DNA of 64,000 bases from Tribonema minus. Lineage: Eukaryota; Sar; Xanthophyceae; Tribonematales; Tribonemataceae. Location: contig JAFCMP010000139.1 of NCBI GenBank assembly GCA_017506865.1, forward strand, positions 116,554-180,553. Reading direction: 5' to 3'. The notes below the pieces were generated by a model. The model made no database searches, was not told where the DNA came from, and saw only the letters and a program-made list of their open reading frames with translations. Below are positions 22,635 through 33,064 of this stretch, one piece after another (the stretch's first letter is position 1; the number at the start of each line of letters is the position of its first letter). Position numbers and translations under genes: made by a program.

Positions 22635-23903
22635 ATGGCGCAGCAGCAGCATACCGCTGGGGATAGCCCTATTTTAGAAGCCTCCCTTGCTCCCCATATC
22701 CTGGCCTTTCTACCCCCGTCCTTAATGATCAGGAGCACCTGCCGGGCTTTCAACTGCGCTGCGACAAAGCAGACCACCGTGGCGCAGGAAGCCACCTGCA
22801 GCACCAGTCTGTTTGTTTGGGCTATAGACAACCGCTTGAGCCCAGAGGTGGCGCAGACTTCTTGCATCTGCCATGGCGACCTTGACGGACTGCTGCTGCT
22901 CCGCAGCCATTACGAGTTGACGTTGGGAGAAGCTCACGCTCTTCGCGCCGCCAAAGCGGGCAATGTGCGGATGCTGCGGTGGCTTCAAGAGCAGGGCTGT
23001 GGCTCTCGCCATAATGCGGATATATGCCGCTCTGCCGCTGAGGGAGGGCACCTGGAAGCGCTGCAGTGGCTACGCCAAATTGGCAGCGCTTGGAACAGTT
23101 TCACTTGCTCGGCTGCTGCGGAACATGGACATTTGGAGGTGCTGCAGTGGGCACGCGCCAACGGCTGTCACTGGAGCAGCACGGTTTGCTCAGGGGCGGC
23201 GGCAGGCGGGCACCTTGACGTACTACAGTGGGCCCACGCCAACGGCTGCCCCTGGGACGAGCGGACCTGCAGTGCAGCTGCCAAGCGAGGGCACTTGCAG
23301 GTGCTGCAGTGGGCCCGCGCAAACAGCTGTCCATGGAGCAGGGATGTGTGCAGCATCGCTGCGGGGGCAGGGCAGTTGGAGGTACTGCAGTGGGCGCACG
23401 CCAACGGGGGCTCTTGGGCTGCGCGCACCTGCGCATCTGCTGCCGGGCAGGGGGACCTTCAAAAGCTGCAGTGGGCGCGCGCTCACGGTTGCCCCTGGGA
23501 CAAGAAGACATGCGAGGCTGCTGTCAGGTACGGGCACCTGGAGGTGCTGCACTGGGCACGCGCCAACAGATGCTCCTGGGACGGGGTGACCTGCGCCCGT
23601 GCTGCTCGGCGAGGCGACCGTCAGATGCTCGAGTGGCTTCGTGCCAACGGCTGCCCCTGGGACGCGCGGACGTGCGACGATGCTGCGCACGGAGCGCACC
23701 TCGAGGTGCTGCAGTGGGCGCGCGCCAACGGATGCCCGTGGAGCGAACGCACATGCCTCAACGCTGTCTCTTGCGGACGGGGAGGCCGCAACGTGCTGCA
23801 GTGGGCGCTCGCGAATGGCGCTCCCCACGACCGCAAGCGACTGGACAGGTATGCTGCTGAACTGGCTAGGCAAATGGATTTTATTATGGCAGGTGGACTT
23901 TAA
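22635..23903 (+). CDS. Ankyrin-repeat protein with F-box-like N terminus, copy 4
   Basis: Intronless, 422 residues from MAQQQHTAGDSPILEASLAP. The F-box-like region ILAFLPPSLMIRSTCRAF and the linker CICHGDLDGLLLLRSH are intact. About ten to eleven 27-residue repeats follow, more varied than in copy 3 (for example LQWARANSCPWSRDVCSIAA and LEWLRANGCPWDARTCDDAA). Part of the middle (LGEAHALRAAKAGNVRML and the glycine-rich EQGCGS) matches copy 1 rather than copies 2 and 3, so copies 1 and 4 form one pair, or conversion has mixed the copies. The tail ends ARQMDFIMAGGL without the Cys-rich end of copies 1 and 2. Confidence 0.82.
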   Translation: MAQQQHTAGDSPILEASLAPHILAFLPPSLMIRSTCRAFNCAATKQTTVAQEATCSTSLFVWAIDNRLSPEVAQTSCICHGDLDGLLLLRSHYELTLGEAHALRAAKAGNVRMLRWLQEQGCGSRHNADICRSAAEGGHLEALQWLRQIGSAWNSFTCSAAAEHGHLEVLQWARANGCHWSSTVCSGAAAGGHLDVLQWAHANGCPWDERTCSAAAKRGHLQVLQWARANSCPWSRDVCSIAAGAGQLEVLQWAHANGGSWAARTCASAAGQGDLQKLQWARAHGCPWDKKTCEAAVRYGHLEVLHWARANRCSWDGVTCARAARRGDRQMLEWLRANGCPWDARTCDDAAHGAHLEVLQWARANGCPWSERTCLNAVSCGRGGRNVLQWALANGAPHDRKRLDRYAAELARQMDFIMAGGL

Positions 23904-24799
23904 TATGCTGCAATGCATGCATGCTCACGGCCGCCCGTGGGACGCTTCCATCATAAAGATGTGCAAAAACAAACATGGGCAGATAGCCGAGTGCCAGTAT
24001 TGGTCGCTTTCTCACATGAGTGCAGATTTGCGCAGGGAGGGCAGCGCTTCTGACTTCAAGAGGCAGGATGGCAAGCGCGTGCGTGCGTTTGTATACAGAA
24101 ACTGCAGGAAGGGTGAGGCGCATGCAGAGTCGTACAGCCTGCAAGTTCAAACCGCAAGGATCTATGCCTGATTGTACCAGTTGTACATGGCCGCACTTTA
24201 GAGCAGAAGCGCACTGCTGGCGCACCATCTACTTGCATTTTAATGGCACACATAGAGTTTGGCAAGCGCACGCGATGAGTTGGCTGTTGTTTTGTGTTTC
24301 TTGTCCTGTTTGCCTGGCCTTCTACAAAGTGCTTGACGTTGTTGCATGCATGTGGCAACCGCCTTCGCACAAGCTTGAGCAGCAGTGTTGTATCGTTTCT
24401 CCTAGAGTACTACATTGACATTGTGATTGCTTGCCACATTGATGCACACATTGCAGTCTCCACAATGTATTTGCACCATAAACATGCATATGGGACAGAA
24501 AGTGCACGCCAGTCTGTGTGTCTGGCATTGAATCTGCCAGAATGCACATGGTGCTGCCATATATATACACATCAAGGTTGCCTAGCAAATGCTGAGTGGG
24601 ACGAGGTAGCGTCGCAAAGGTCTGGTGACCTTGAGGCTAGCATGCTACGTGGATCCGATGTTTGGGTACGCAACTCTTTGCCCAGATTTGTCACATTAGA
24701 CATGTGTGTGCATCATTGACGCATATTAGCAGCACCTGCTGCAAGGCACTCATGCATCATTGTGCTTTTTCTCGTAAATGTGTTTAATTGTTGGCAACG

Positions 24800-25665
24800 A
24801 CTGAGGGCACTCAAAGCCTCTGAATGAACTCCATTGTTTCGCGAATGATCGCGCGATATGTCGACCGACTCTTTGTTGTCTCGATTTTTATATGACTGTG
24901 TCAGGAAAGAAGATCCTGTACGATCATCTGACTTTGCCACAAGTGGAAAAATCTCATGCTGGCAGCGTAATCCGTTCATCCAGATGGTCGCCAGCGTGCT
25001 TGAACATGCATGACAGATGCGGCTTAATTTGCCATGCAGGAGTAGGAAGCGGAGGCAGACTGGCAGCGCGAGCTGTTGCAAACAGATAATTGCACGGCAT
25101 CACTTGAATGCTCAAAGGACAGACGCCCAACACGGCATGCGCAATCAATTCACAAGCACCGTTTGCTGACAGTCAAACGCAAATTGGCGTGCGCAATGTT
25201 TGCATTTTCCGTCAACGAACACAAAACAACCCCCTCAATCAGCACTCCAACACAGAATCTAATCACCAGCCACCGCAGGGGTCAACGCCATGGCTCGCCA
25301 ACAACATGGTCTAGTCTAGAGGCCATGATGAATGTGTCAGCTGGGCCTGCCAAGACAGCAGACCTGCAGCACGGCTCAGCACCAAGGCAGTTGCTGAAGA
25401 CCCCTTGGACTATGCGGTTACTCCACCCTCCGCACCAGCCCCCCCAACTATACCCCCATTCCTGATGTGGCAGCTGTAAGACATAGCAGATCTCTCGGGT
25501 CTGCTGCTGCCGACAGGGTCGGGTAACGGGGTCAGGGCCGCAAACCTCCACAGGACCTGCACATGTGGGATGCATCGCAGCAGCACCGGTCACAAAGTCA
25601 GCTTCCATTGATGAAAGTTTGCAGAAGCGCGGTGCGGAGGGCGAAAGCACAATTGCACTGTATCA
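24800..25665. other. Gene-poor gap between the ankyrin cluster and the minus-strand genes
   Basis: Less GC-rich sequence than its surroundings. No frame shows domain-like content. It contains the boundary between the plus-strand and minus-strand halves of the window, with convergent gene ends. Confidence 0.5.
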
Positions 25666-28600
25666 TCACCGCTGTGTATCGTCAGACACCATGTAATGAC
25701 CTTTGTAGACCTCGACAGAAGTGACAGTGCTCCGCGCAGCGATGGCAACTAGTCGCGGTACGAAAGCAAATGCAACAGGTGTTGCCCTCGCGCCGGCCCG
25801 TTTCATGGCGGGGCGTGACCAATACAACCCGTGTGCCTGTGCGCAGTGCATGGACAGTGAGGCAGCTGGCCGTAGATGAGCGTAGATCGTTGCTCTGGTT
25901 TGGCTCGCACCCTTCAGGCGAAGCCGCCATAGAAGGTGGGCAATGCATCACGCATGCTTTGGTCACATCGCGCCTGTAGCTCCTTTGCGCGATGTGACCT
26001 AACTACCACTCACGACGGCACCACGTGCGCCGCAGTTCGCACGCGTAATCGCAAATCTCATCATGCCTGCGCAGCGACTGCCCCCCCCCCCCCCCCCCTC
26101 TTTGTGCGAAGCTCCGTAGCGCAAGCACCTACACAGAGACACCACATGTACAGTTCACGCGACACTCACCGAACCGGTCGTCTTGGCGAGCGGGCAGTCC
26201 GCAGAGCACAGGAAGCAGGGGAGCGTGCCAGCACCGGCGCCGCCGTGCTCCTCCGGCGGGTTGCTGTATCGCCACGAGCAGACGGTGTAGGCGCTGCCCT
26301 CGAAGCCGTTGCCGAGCACCACCTGCTCTTGGCGCGGCGACGGCGGCAGAAGTTGAGCAGCAGAAGTGCGGTCAGCGTGTGATGTGCAGGTGATGATTGT
26401 TCAGCAAAGGCGATGTCTGCTTTTGGGGCCTGGACGCAGGGTAAGGCAAGGCGCCGTGACGGTGCGTGCGGCGCGAGGCCGCGGCATCTGTCTTCGCTGC
26501 TCACTGGGCGCTGGCCAGAACGAAGGAGCACATCATCACAGTACGCCCGCGCGCATGCGCTGCGGCGAGGTGCAATGCGGTCCTGTGCAAATAGTCGGAA
26601 CTGTCGTGCTGCGCCGCTGCGGCCGTGGGCGGGCCGTCCCGCAGTTCTTTCGTTCACCTCGCGCACGCACCTCCAGCACTTGGTACGCGCACAGCAGGCA
26701 CGCGGCGCCGGGCGTCGCGAGCACGATCTCGCCACGGGGCCACAGCGGCAGCCCGCGCTGGCGCGTCATTCAGTGCAGCAGCGGCCGCGCGCCGCCGCCG
26801 CCGCCGCCGCTGCCCGCATCGGTCACGCGCGCAAGTCCATGCGCGCGCCGCAGTTGCCGCACGTGGCGAAAGCGGCCGCTCTGCACGCCGCGCGCGCGCC
26901 GAGGGCGCCGAAGTACGCGCCTGTGGCCGCGTCGAGCACGTGCGCGTAGCTCGCGCACTTGTCGAACGCCGGCTGAATCGAGTGGCAAGAGACTGAGGGG
27001 GGGGGGGGGGCAGGGGGGGGGGGATTGGGGACGGATAACACGCTGAGGGTTGCTTATAACTTCAACGATGCAGAGGGTGAAGCGGTGTACGGCGAGCGCT
27101 GAGATGGCAAGAGCGCGCAGCTGCGCGCTGGTCAGAGCCTGAGTGGTGGGCGCCTGGCTGCTGAGCGTGCATGCGGGCAGCAACGGCTTGTCCTCCGCCA
27201 ATCTGGTGCTGTGGCGGGCGCAGCGCGTTTACAGTGAAGCAGAAGTGGCATTGCTCACACAGACACACACACATAAGCACACGGGCGCACGCGCGCGCGC
27301 ACACAATGCGCTCACGGACCTGCAAAAGCGCGGCGACGCGCTGCATCACCCGCGCCCCGTGCGCGCGCGCTCACGAGGTCCACCGCAGCGCAGCGAGCAC
27401 CGTACTTCCAAGTATACGTGAGAAACTTGGGGCGTCACTCACGCGAGACCGGCATCCCAGAGGGCGACATTGCGATTGCAGCATGCATGTGTAGTTCACT
27501 CGCTGACCAGAGATCATACTATACTACTTGAGTGCGCTGCTGATGCAGGTTCCTCACAATGGCTACAGCTCGGCAGACTGCGCTCACTCACCAGCAAACG
27601 CGTCCGCCGCCTGCTGCTCCGCGGCACGCGCAGCAGCGCCCTCTGCCGCGGCCGCCTCCGCTGCCTGCACACGATCGCAGCGCGGAGCGCGCAGCACACC
27701 TGGCACAGGCGGGGCAACGACAGGTGGTGAGCAACGTGGCTGACGCGGGCTGTATGCATGAGGTCACGTTGCAGAATTGCACCAAATTTGATGCAGTGCT
27801 CAGCCTGACATGCTGGTGACTGATTGACTGATGATGTAAGTGCAGGCCAGACACGCGCTGGCCACGCTCCATGCACCTGACCCCAACCCTAACCCCTTAA
27901 CCCTAACCCTAAATCCTGCACGGACACTGATCGAAAGCCTTTATAGTCAGACATTAGCATGGCCTTATATTTATGAGCGATACTGGCATGCACGGTGTGT
28001 GAGAGGGGAGCACACAACAGCACATCTCGCAAGAGTCGCCATGCAAAGCGTGTGTGCAGCTGCAACAGAGGAGCGTGCTCCATGCTCACCTTCGTGAACA
28101 CGAAGAACGTGTTCACCCCCTATGCGCTGTGAGGAACACCGCACAGCGCAGAACCACCATGGCGTGCTCGACAGGCTTGTCGTGTCTCGGCGCCAGCGAT
28201 GAAGTAAGTGGCGGAGAAAATGGTGCTGTGGATCACACCTCGCACGCCCAGGAGGTCCTGCCGCTGTGTATCTTCGATGTCCACTTGACGCCCGGACCAG
28301 CACGAGAGCGACCATGATGCCGCCACCACCTGCGCATCCACGGCAATGACAAACTTCAGGGCTGAGCATCAGCTGAGCACGCATCTCATGCTGTATCTGG
28401 ATCCATATGCCATCGGCAATCAACGCGGATGTAAGATATGTGATGAAAACGAATCAAAAGATCGTAGAGCTCTAGGTGACAAAGGATGGTTAGCCGCAAG
28501 TGCCTTCCACCAGTAAGTGATGGTACATACTGTAGCATGCACTCTGGCCAGCCAAGCAGATTCTAATGTACATAATGATTGAAGTTCCTTGTTGCCTGAA

Positions 28601-30851
28601 TACACACGCGACGAAGCCATACATCGTACTCACCGGGAGACGGGATGACAAACACATTGTTGCGAATGTGCCGAGAGGAAACGCGCGCCAGAAGTGCTGG
28701 AAGGGCAGGGCTCTCGCGTCTCCCGGTACTGCTCACACATGGCGCACTCCATCATCCCTACATGGAATATGTAGTCGCCTGTGCAGAGGAAACGTGACGA
28801 GAAGCAGCCCTGAAAAGTAAGGACAAGTGCAGGTAGCGTGGTGCCCATTCACGAGGGCGTGACCAATGGCCAGAACAGCGAGTCATATATTTGCAAAAAG
28901 ACGAGTATTTGAGCAGCAGCATGCTGATGTGTAAAGCGAGCTGTAGTCTACAAGCACACCGTTGAAGTGCCGTCTGTGGTGTAAACACACCTGACGTGCA
29001 AGCTTTGTCACACTGACGCGACCTCAGATCAGGTGTGTGTGTGTACTTGTACTAGAGTAAGGTCTGAATGTTTTTTTTCCATGTGCAAGTGAGATTTCCA
29101 GTGATAGACATGACAACGCTCCGTGATTGACCAATCTTTCCTCTTGTCCTTCAGCGTGTCATTATCCTCAGCTGAATGAGAGGCATAGACTCTATGCGAG
29201 CAATCGCTGGCCAGCCACTCAGAGAGTCTGGCACACACAATCATGCTTCATGTCAAAGCATTAGTCACTTGCAATCAGCAACAGCCGTACGCTCACCTGG
29301 CTCACGATGCGAACACTGTATACAGTGACGCATGCGCGGCCGTCAGCAGAACTGACAGGCCCTTGGTGACGCAGTGGCCACATGCCGCCGATAACGTCCA
29401 ATGATGGCGCTGATGTGCTGAAGCCCCCCCCCCCGGGGCCCGTAGCGCCAGTTGTAACGACGCCGCTGTGGCCGTGGTCGTCGTCGTCTGGCGGTTGTGG
29501 CTGTGCTGTTAACAAGTATATATATATCGTCCTTGGGTTAAAAAAAGGAGGCAGCAGCGTGAGCGGCGCGCGCGCGCGTGTGCGGGTGCGGTGCGCGTGC
29601 TTGTGCAATGTGCATGTGCAGAGTGCGGGCGGGGGCACGCATGCAAGGGTGTGTTCGTTTTGTGCGTGTGTCGTGTGCGTGTGGTGTGAGGGTGTCAGTG
29701 TGTGTGTGCGTGTTTGTGCGTGCGCGCGCGCGCGCCTGTGTGCGGGGCCCACTGACAGACGCCCCCCCCCTGCCACGTGCACTCAGCCACCCCGTGTCAG
29801 GGCGCCCAATTGCCCCCCCAGTTCCCCTGAGTCACTCCCTAGCTACAGCAGGCCTGTCGCCACCGAAACGCTAGCGACGCAGACGAGCTACGGCCAACGG
29901 TACCAACACCCTCTACGACTGGCGTTGCATCATATGGCACGGTCACGAGGGGCTGCTGCAGCTGAGCTGAGCAGATGATGCGAAAATGATAGCACGCATG
30001 GCAGGGGCAAATGAACATGCGGTAAATAACGATGGTCATGCAGTACCTGCAAAGCAAGGACAAGCGCATTGTTAGTGTGTGTATGCGAGAGTGAGGGGGG
30101 GGGGGGGGGGGGGGGGACTCTGGGAGGGGCACGCGTGTGTTAGAAGCCTTGCGGTTGGAGCTCGTGCCTGCAAACAAGGAGCAAGCATACGGTGATGCAA
30201 TGTGACGGTTCCCCTCGATTCCGTGCCATCAGCTTTGTTGGGGCCAGCTTTCGAATGGTGCCGGTGGTGTTGGCTTTCACTCGCCTCCGCCGGTAGTGCC
30301 CCGGGACGAGTCAGACCTACTGCAGGTAGGGGCTCAGGGGATGGGGGGGCGCCTAGGTCCCCAACACGGCGCCTCATGCACGCAGCGGGGGCGGCGCCTG
30401 TCAGTGGGCCCCGCACACAGGCGCACGCGCGCGCACGCACAAATGCGTACACACACACTGACACCCTCACACCACGCACACACGACACACGCACAAAAGG
30501 AACACACCCACACACACGGATCCGCACACACAAGCACACACACACACACACACGCACACGCACACACACACCACACACGCGCGCACGCACCCACCCACAC
30601 TCACCGCCGCCGCGGCGCGGCGGGCGGTGGCTGCCCGTTGGCGGCGGCGGCGCCGCCTGCTGGTGGAGCCGATGGCGGTCGGTGCGCCTTGCGCGTTTCG
30701 GCACGTGCTGTGACCCCGCCGCTGCATTAGGAGCCTGTGGAACATTGCAGGCATGATGATCGATCAGAGGCCCGGTTTTGCATGCGTCTCGACGTATTCC
30801 AGCGGACGTATCAATGTCTTCAGGGCAGGTGTGGATTTGCGGATCAGTCAT
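25666..30851 (-). CDS. Spliced gene of unknown function, possibly membrane-associated
   Basis: Minus-strand exons read by hand: 30605-30851 (ATG at 30851, MTDPQIHTCPEDIDTSAGIR), 30191-30319, about 29911-30046, 29297-29505, about 28634-28809, about 28170-28329, 27592-27699, 27061-27208, 26829-26972, 26671-26757, 26170-26322 and 25666-25836. Most junctions keep phase. The N terminus is basic and Pro/His-rich. A middle part has FHVGMMECAMCEQYRE and a hydrophobic GVIHSTIFSATYFIAGAE. The C-terminal part has cysteine pairs (CGNCG, CFLCSADC) and ends VEVYKGHYMVSDDTQR. The hydrophobic part faintly resembles the membrane half of ABC-G transporters, too weakly to name it. An in-frame TGA at 26823 either ends the gene there or is removed by a GC-AG intron at 26758-26828. 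The link between the exons at 27592 and 27208 is unresolved. Confidence 0.45.
27881..27914 (+). repeat. Short telomere-like CCCTAA tract
   Basis: CCCTAACCCCTTAACCCTAA and a few further units within an intron of the minus-strand gene. Confidence 0.75.
29640..30520. repeat. Imperfect inverted repeat with arms of about 210 bp
   Basis: The plus strand at 29640-29850 matches the reverse complement of 30300-30520. The arms share the GTGTGAGGGTGTCAGTGTGT and GTGTGCGGGGCCCACTGACA blocks and continue into non-repetitive sequence (AGTTCCCCTGAG against CATCCCCTGAGC). The spacer of about 450 bases holds an exon and a long G run at 30098-30116. In RNA the arms could form a long hairpin around that exon. 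Confidence 0.75.
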
Positions 30852-31069
30852 TATTTGTCGGTGATTGAACTGTGATGATCACATTCATGCAAAACCTCGA
30901 GTAATCACATTTGTCTAAAAGTGTCATGGAGCATGCAGCCTCCCACCCTGCAAGCCCTGCTGCCGATGAAGCGTCAATGAACTGGCTGAGCCGTGCAACA
31001 CAACACATGACGTCCGCGAGAGCTGCGCACAGCCAGTGCATTTGCCGCGGTGAAGGTGCCAAGTAATGT

Positions 31070-31254
31070 ACTTCAAAGTACTTCTTATTTAAAATAAGAA
31101 TTAAAATTCTCGCTCAGGGCGCGAAAAAGCCCAGATGATTGGCATCTAGCTGTACGGAATCTACATGTCGTATGACAGTCTGAAAGTGTCGTAACGACAA
31201 CCACTTAAACGCCGCCGCCGCCGCCAAATGGCATCTCGGGACTTCAAAGTACTT
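31070..31254 (-). mobile_element. Tiny 5'-truncated copy of the same retrotransposon with 14-bp target-site duplication
   Basis: The element at 31084-31240, read on the minus strand, matches 14528-14660 of the first copy: CCCGAGATGCCATTTGGCGG at its start, through the GCGCCCTGAGCGAGAAT end. It is flanked by exact repeats of ACTTCAAAGTACTT at 31070-31083 and 31241-31254. Its A/T-rich 3' tail is longer and different (AATTCTTATTTTAAATAAG). It lies just downstream of the last proposed exon of the large minus-strand gene. Confidence 0.85.
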
Positions 31255-31318
31255 TAGATGTACATACACACATGGGTGCCCAGAGTGACTTGGCACCGTT
31301 GTAGTGGTGCGTACAGTA

Positions 31319-32352
31319 CTAAGTACAATGCAAAGCAGCAGTGGCAGCAGTGCTCATGCGCGTGATCTGCGTCCTTGGGTACTGGAAGACACACTGCGCA
31401 GGCCGCGCGTCGAGTACCCTGAAAATTTCAAGAGCAACTTAAAGCATGCATGATGACGGGCGCGACTACTGCTGCGCTGCTGTGCAGCTGCCCATGGCTG
31501 AGGCCACAAGCCCTCACTCAGAGCGTTGTGATCAATTTCGAAAACCCTATATACTTCGAGAAGCAGCACATCATGCGCCAGGCAGTCGCACAACTATGTT
31601 TAGCTGAGGCCTCAAACCCTTGCGCATAATTTCGTGATGAAGCTCATACTTCAAGGAAGCAGCACGTCGTGCACCATGCGCTGCGTACCTGCCCAGCAAA
31701 CTGAGGAGCACTCGGTGCAGGCGCTCCGCCGGATGCCGACCCTCCCATGCCCGCCGCTGGAGCCGCCGCCGCTGCCGCTGCCGCTGCCGCAGGAGCGGAC
31801 CAGCCGCCGCCGTAAGCGTGCGGCGCGCTGGCACTGACCGCAGCTCCAGCGCTGCGCTGCGGCGGCAGAGGCGGCGCTTGCACGACTATGTCCGCCAGGG
31901 CGTCGAGCATGTTCTGTGTCCCTGAAGACACAAATGCTCGCGCCGGTGCCGAGCTTGGCTGCACCGCCGGCGCCGCTGCCGGCGCTGCTGCCGCTGCATT
32001 CGGCACCACCGCCGGCGCTGCTGCCGCCGCTGCTGCCGCCGCCGCTGCCGCCGCCGCTGAGTTCAGCTGCTGCGGTGGCATCCCGCGTCCAAAGGAGCCA
32101 TTGCCACTGTAGTAGTGGCCACCGGCCGCGGACGAGGCTGGCTGCGGTTGAGCCGAGCGGGAAAAGGCATTGCCGCTGACGCGGGGGGGGGCTGCGGCGG
32201 CTGGGGCTGGCGGTGGCGGGTTGCGGCCGAACGAGCCGTTGCCGCTGCGGTAAGGGCCGCCAGCAGGGGGCGACGGCGGTACCAGCATTGCCTGCGCTGC
32301 ACCCCAAAGCGACGCCATTCGCTGCGCGGGCGCGCCTGCGGGCGCTGCTGCC

Positions 32353-32383
<31 letters not shown>

Positions 32384-33025
32384 CTGCTACGCTCAGCGCG
32401 AAAGGCGGCGGCGGCGCCGCGCCGCCGCCGACCGCGCCGAAGCCAGACGCATGCGCCACAGCGCTCGCCGGTGCTGGTCCGGACTGGTAACGACGCGGTG
32501 CCGTCCCGTTGAAGCCAGATCCACCACCATTGCTGCGAGGGAAGGCTCTGCCGCCGCCAAGGCCAAGGTGCGGTGCCGCGCCGGAAGGCGGCGGCTGCGC
32601 AGCGCGCGGCGCTGACTGCCCCGGCGCGGCGACGTTCCCGGCGTTGCCTGCCGACGCCAGTGCCGGCGCAGGTCCGGAGGTCCAGCTGCCGCCCATGCCC
32701 CAGGCGGCCGGCGCGGGGGAGCTGCGGCGCATGACGAATGGCGCAGGCTGCACCGGTTGCTGCTGCTGCTGCTGCTGCTGCTGCCCCTGCTGCTGCTGCT
32801 GTTGCTGCCACTGCTGCTGTTGCTGCTGCTGCAGCTGCTGCTGCTGGGGCCATGAAGGCCACGGCTGCGTGGCGTGCGGCATGGGCTGCGCCGGCGCGGC
32901 GTTGTTCCCGGCGTTGCCTGCCGACGCTGGTGCCGGCGCAGGTCCGGAGGTCCAGCTGCCGCCCATGCCCCAGGCGGCCGGTGCGGGGAAGCTGCGGTGC
33001 ATGACGAATGGCGCAGGCTGCACCA

Positions 33026-33064
<39 letters not shown>

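Larger units (their letters stand above)
10390..24800 (+). repeat. Four-fold tandem segmental duplication carrying ankyrin genes
   Basis: Four units each hold a conserved upstream motif, an intronless ankyrin gene and a related 3' region. The 3' block with GTGTGCATCATTG...GGCAGCACCTG recurs near 12918, 17171 and 24705. An upstream block (CACTGAGTGA, then GTAAATGTTCATCACA) recurs near 13110, 19300 and 21975, ahead of copies 2, 3 and 4. Similarity therefore reaches beyond the coding part, so whole units of roughly 2.7-4.7 kb were duplicated. Units 2 and 3 are further separated by later insertions. Confidence 0.8.

Noticed and set aside
25682-25840. Cysteine-rich zinc-finger-like reading CCICFRTATSCHRCAEHCHF
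   Set aside because: Another frame of the same stretch joins in phase to the upstream exon and ends in a stop at 25666; the cysteine-rich frame does not join in phase.
29382-29978. Plus-strand open frame of about 200 codons
   Set aside because: It runs mainly through GT-rich simple sequence, and the minus strand here has an exon with matching splice phases.
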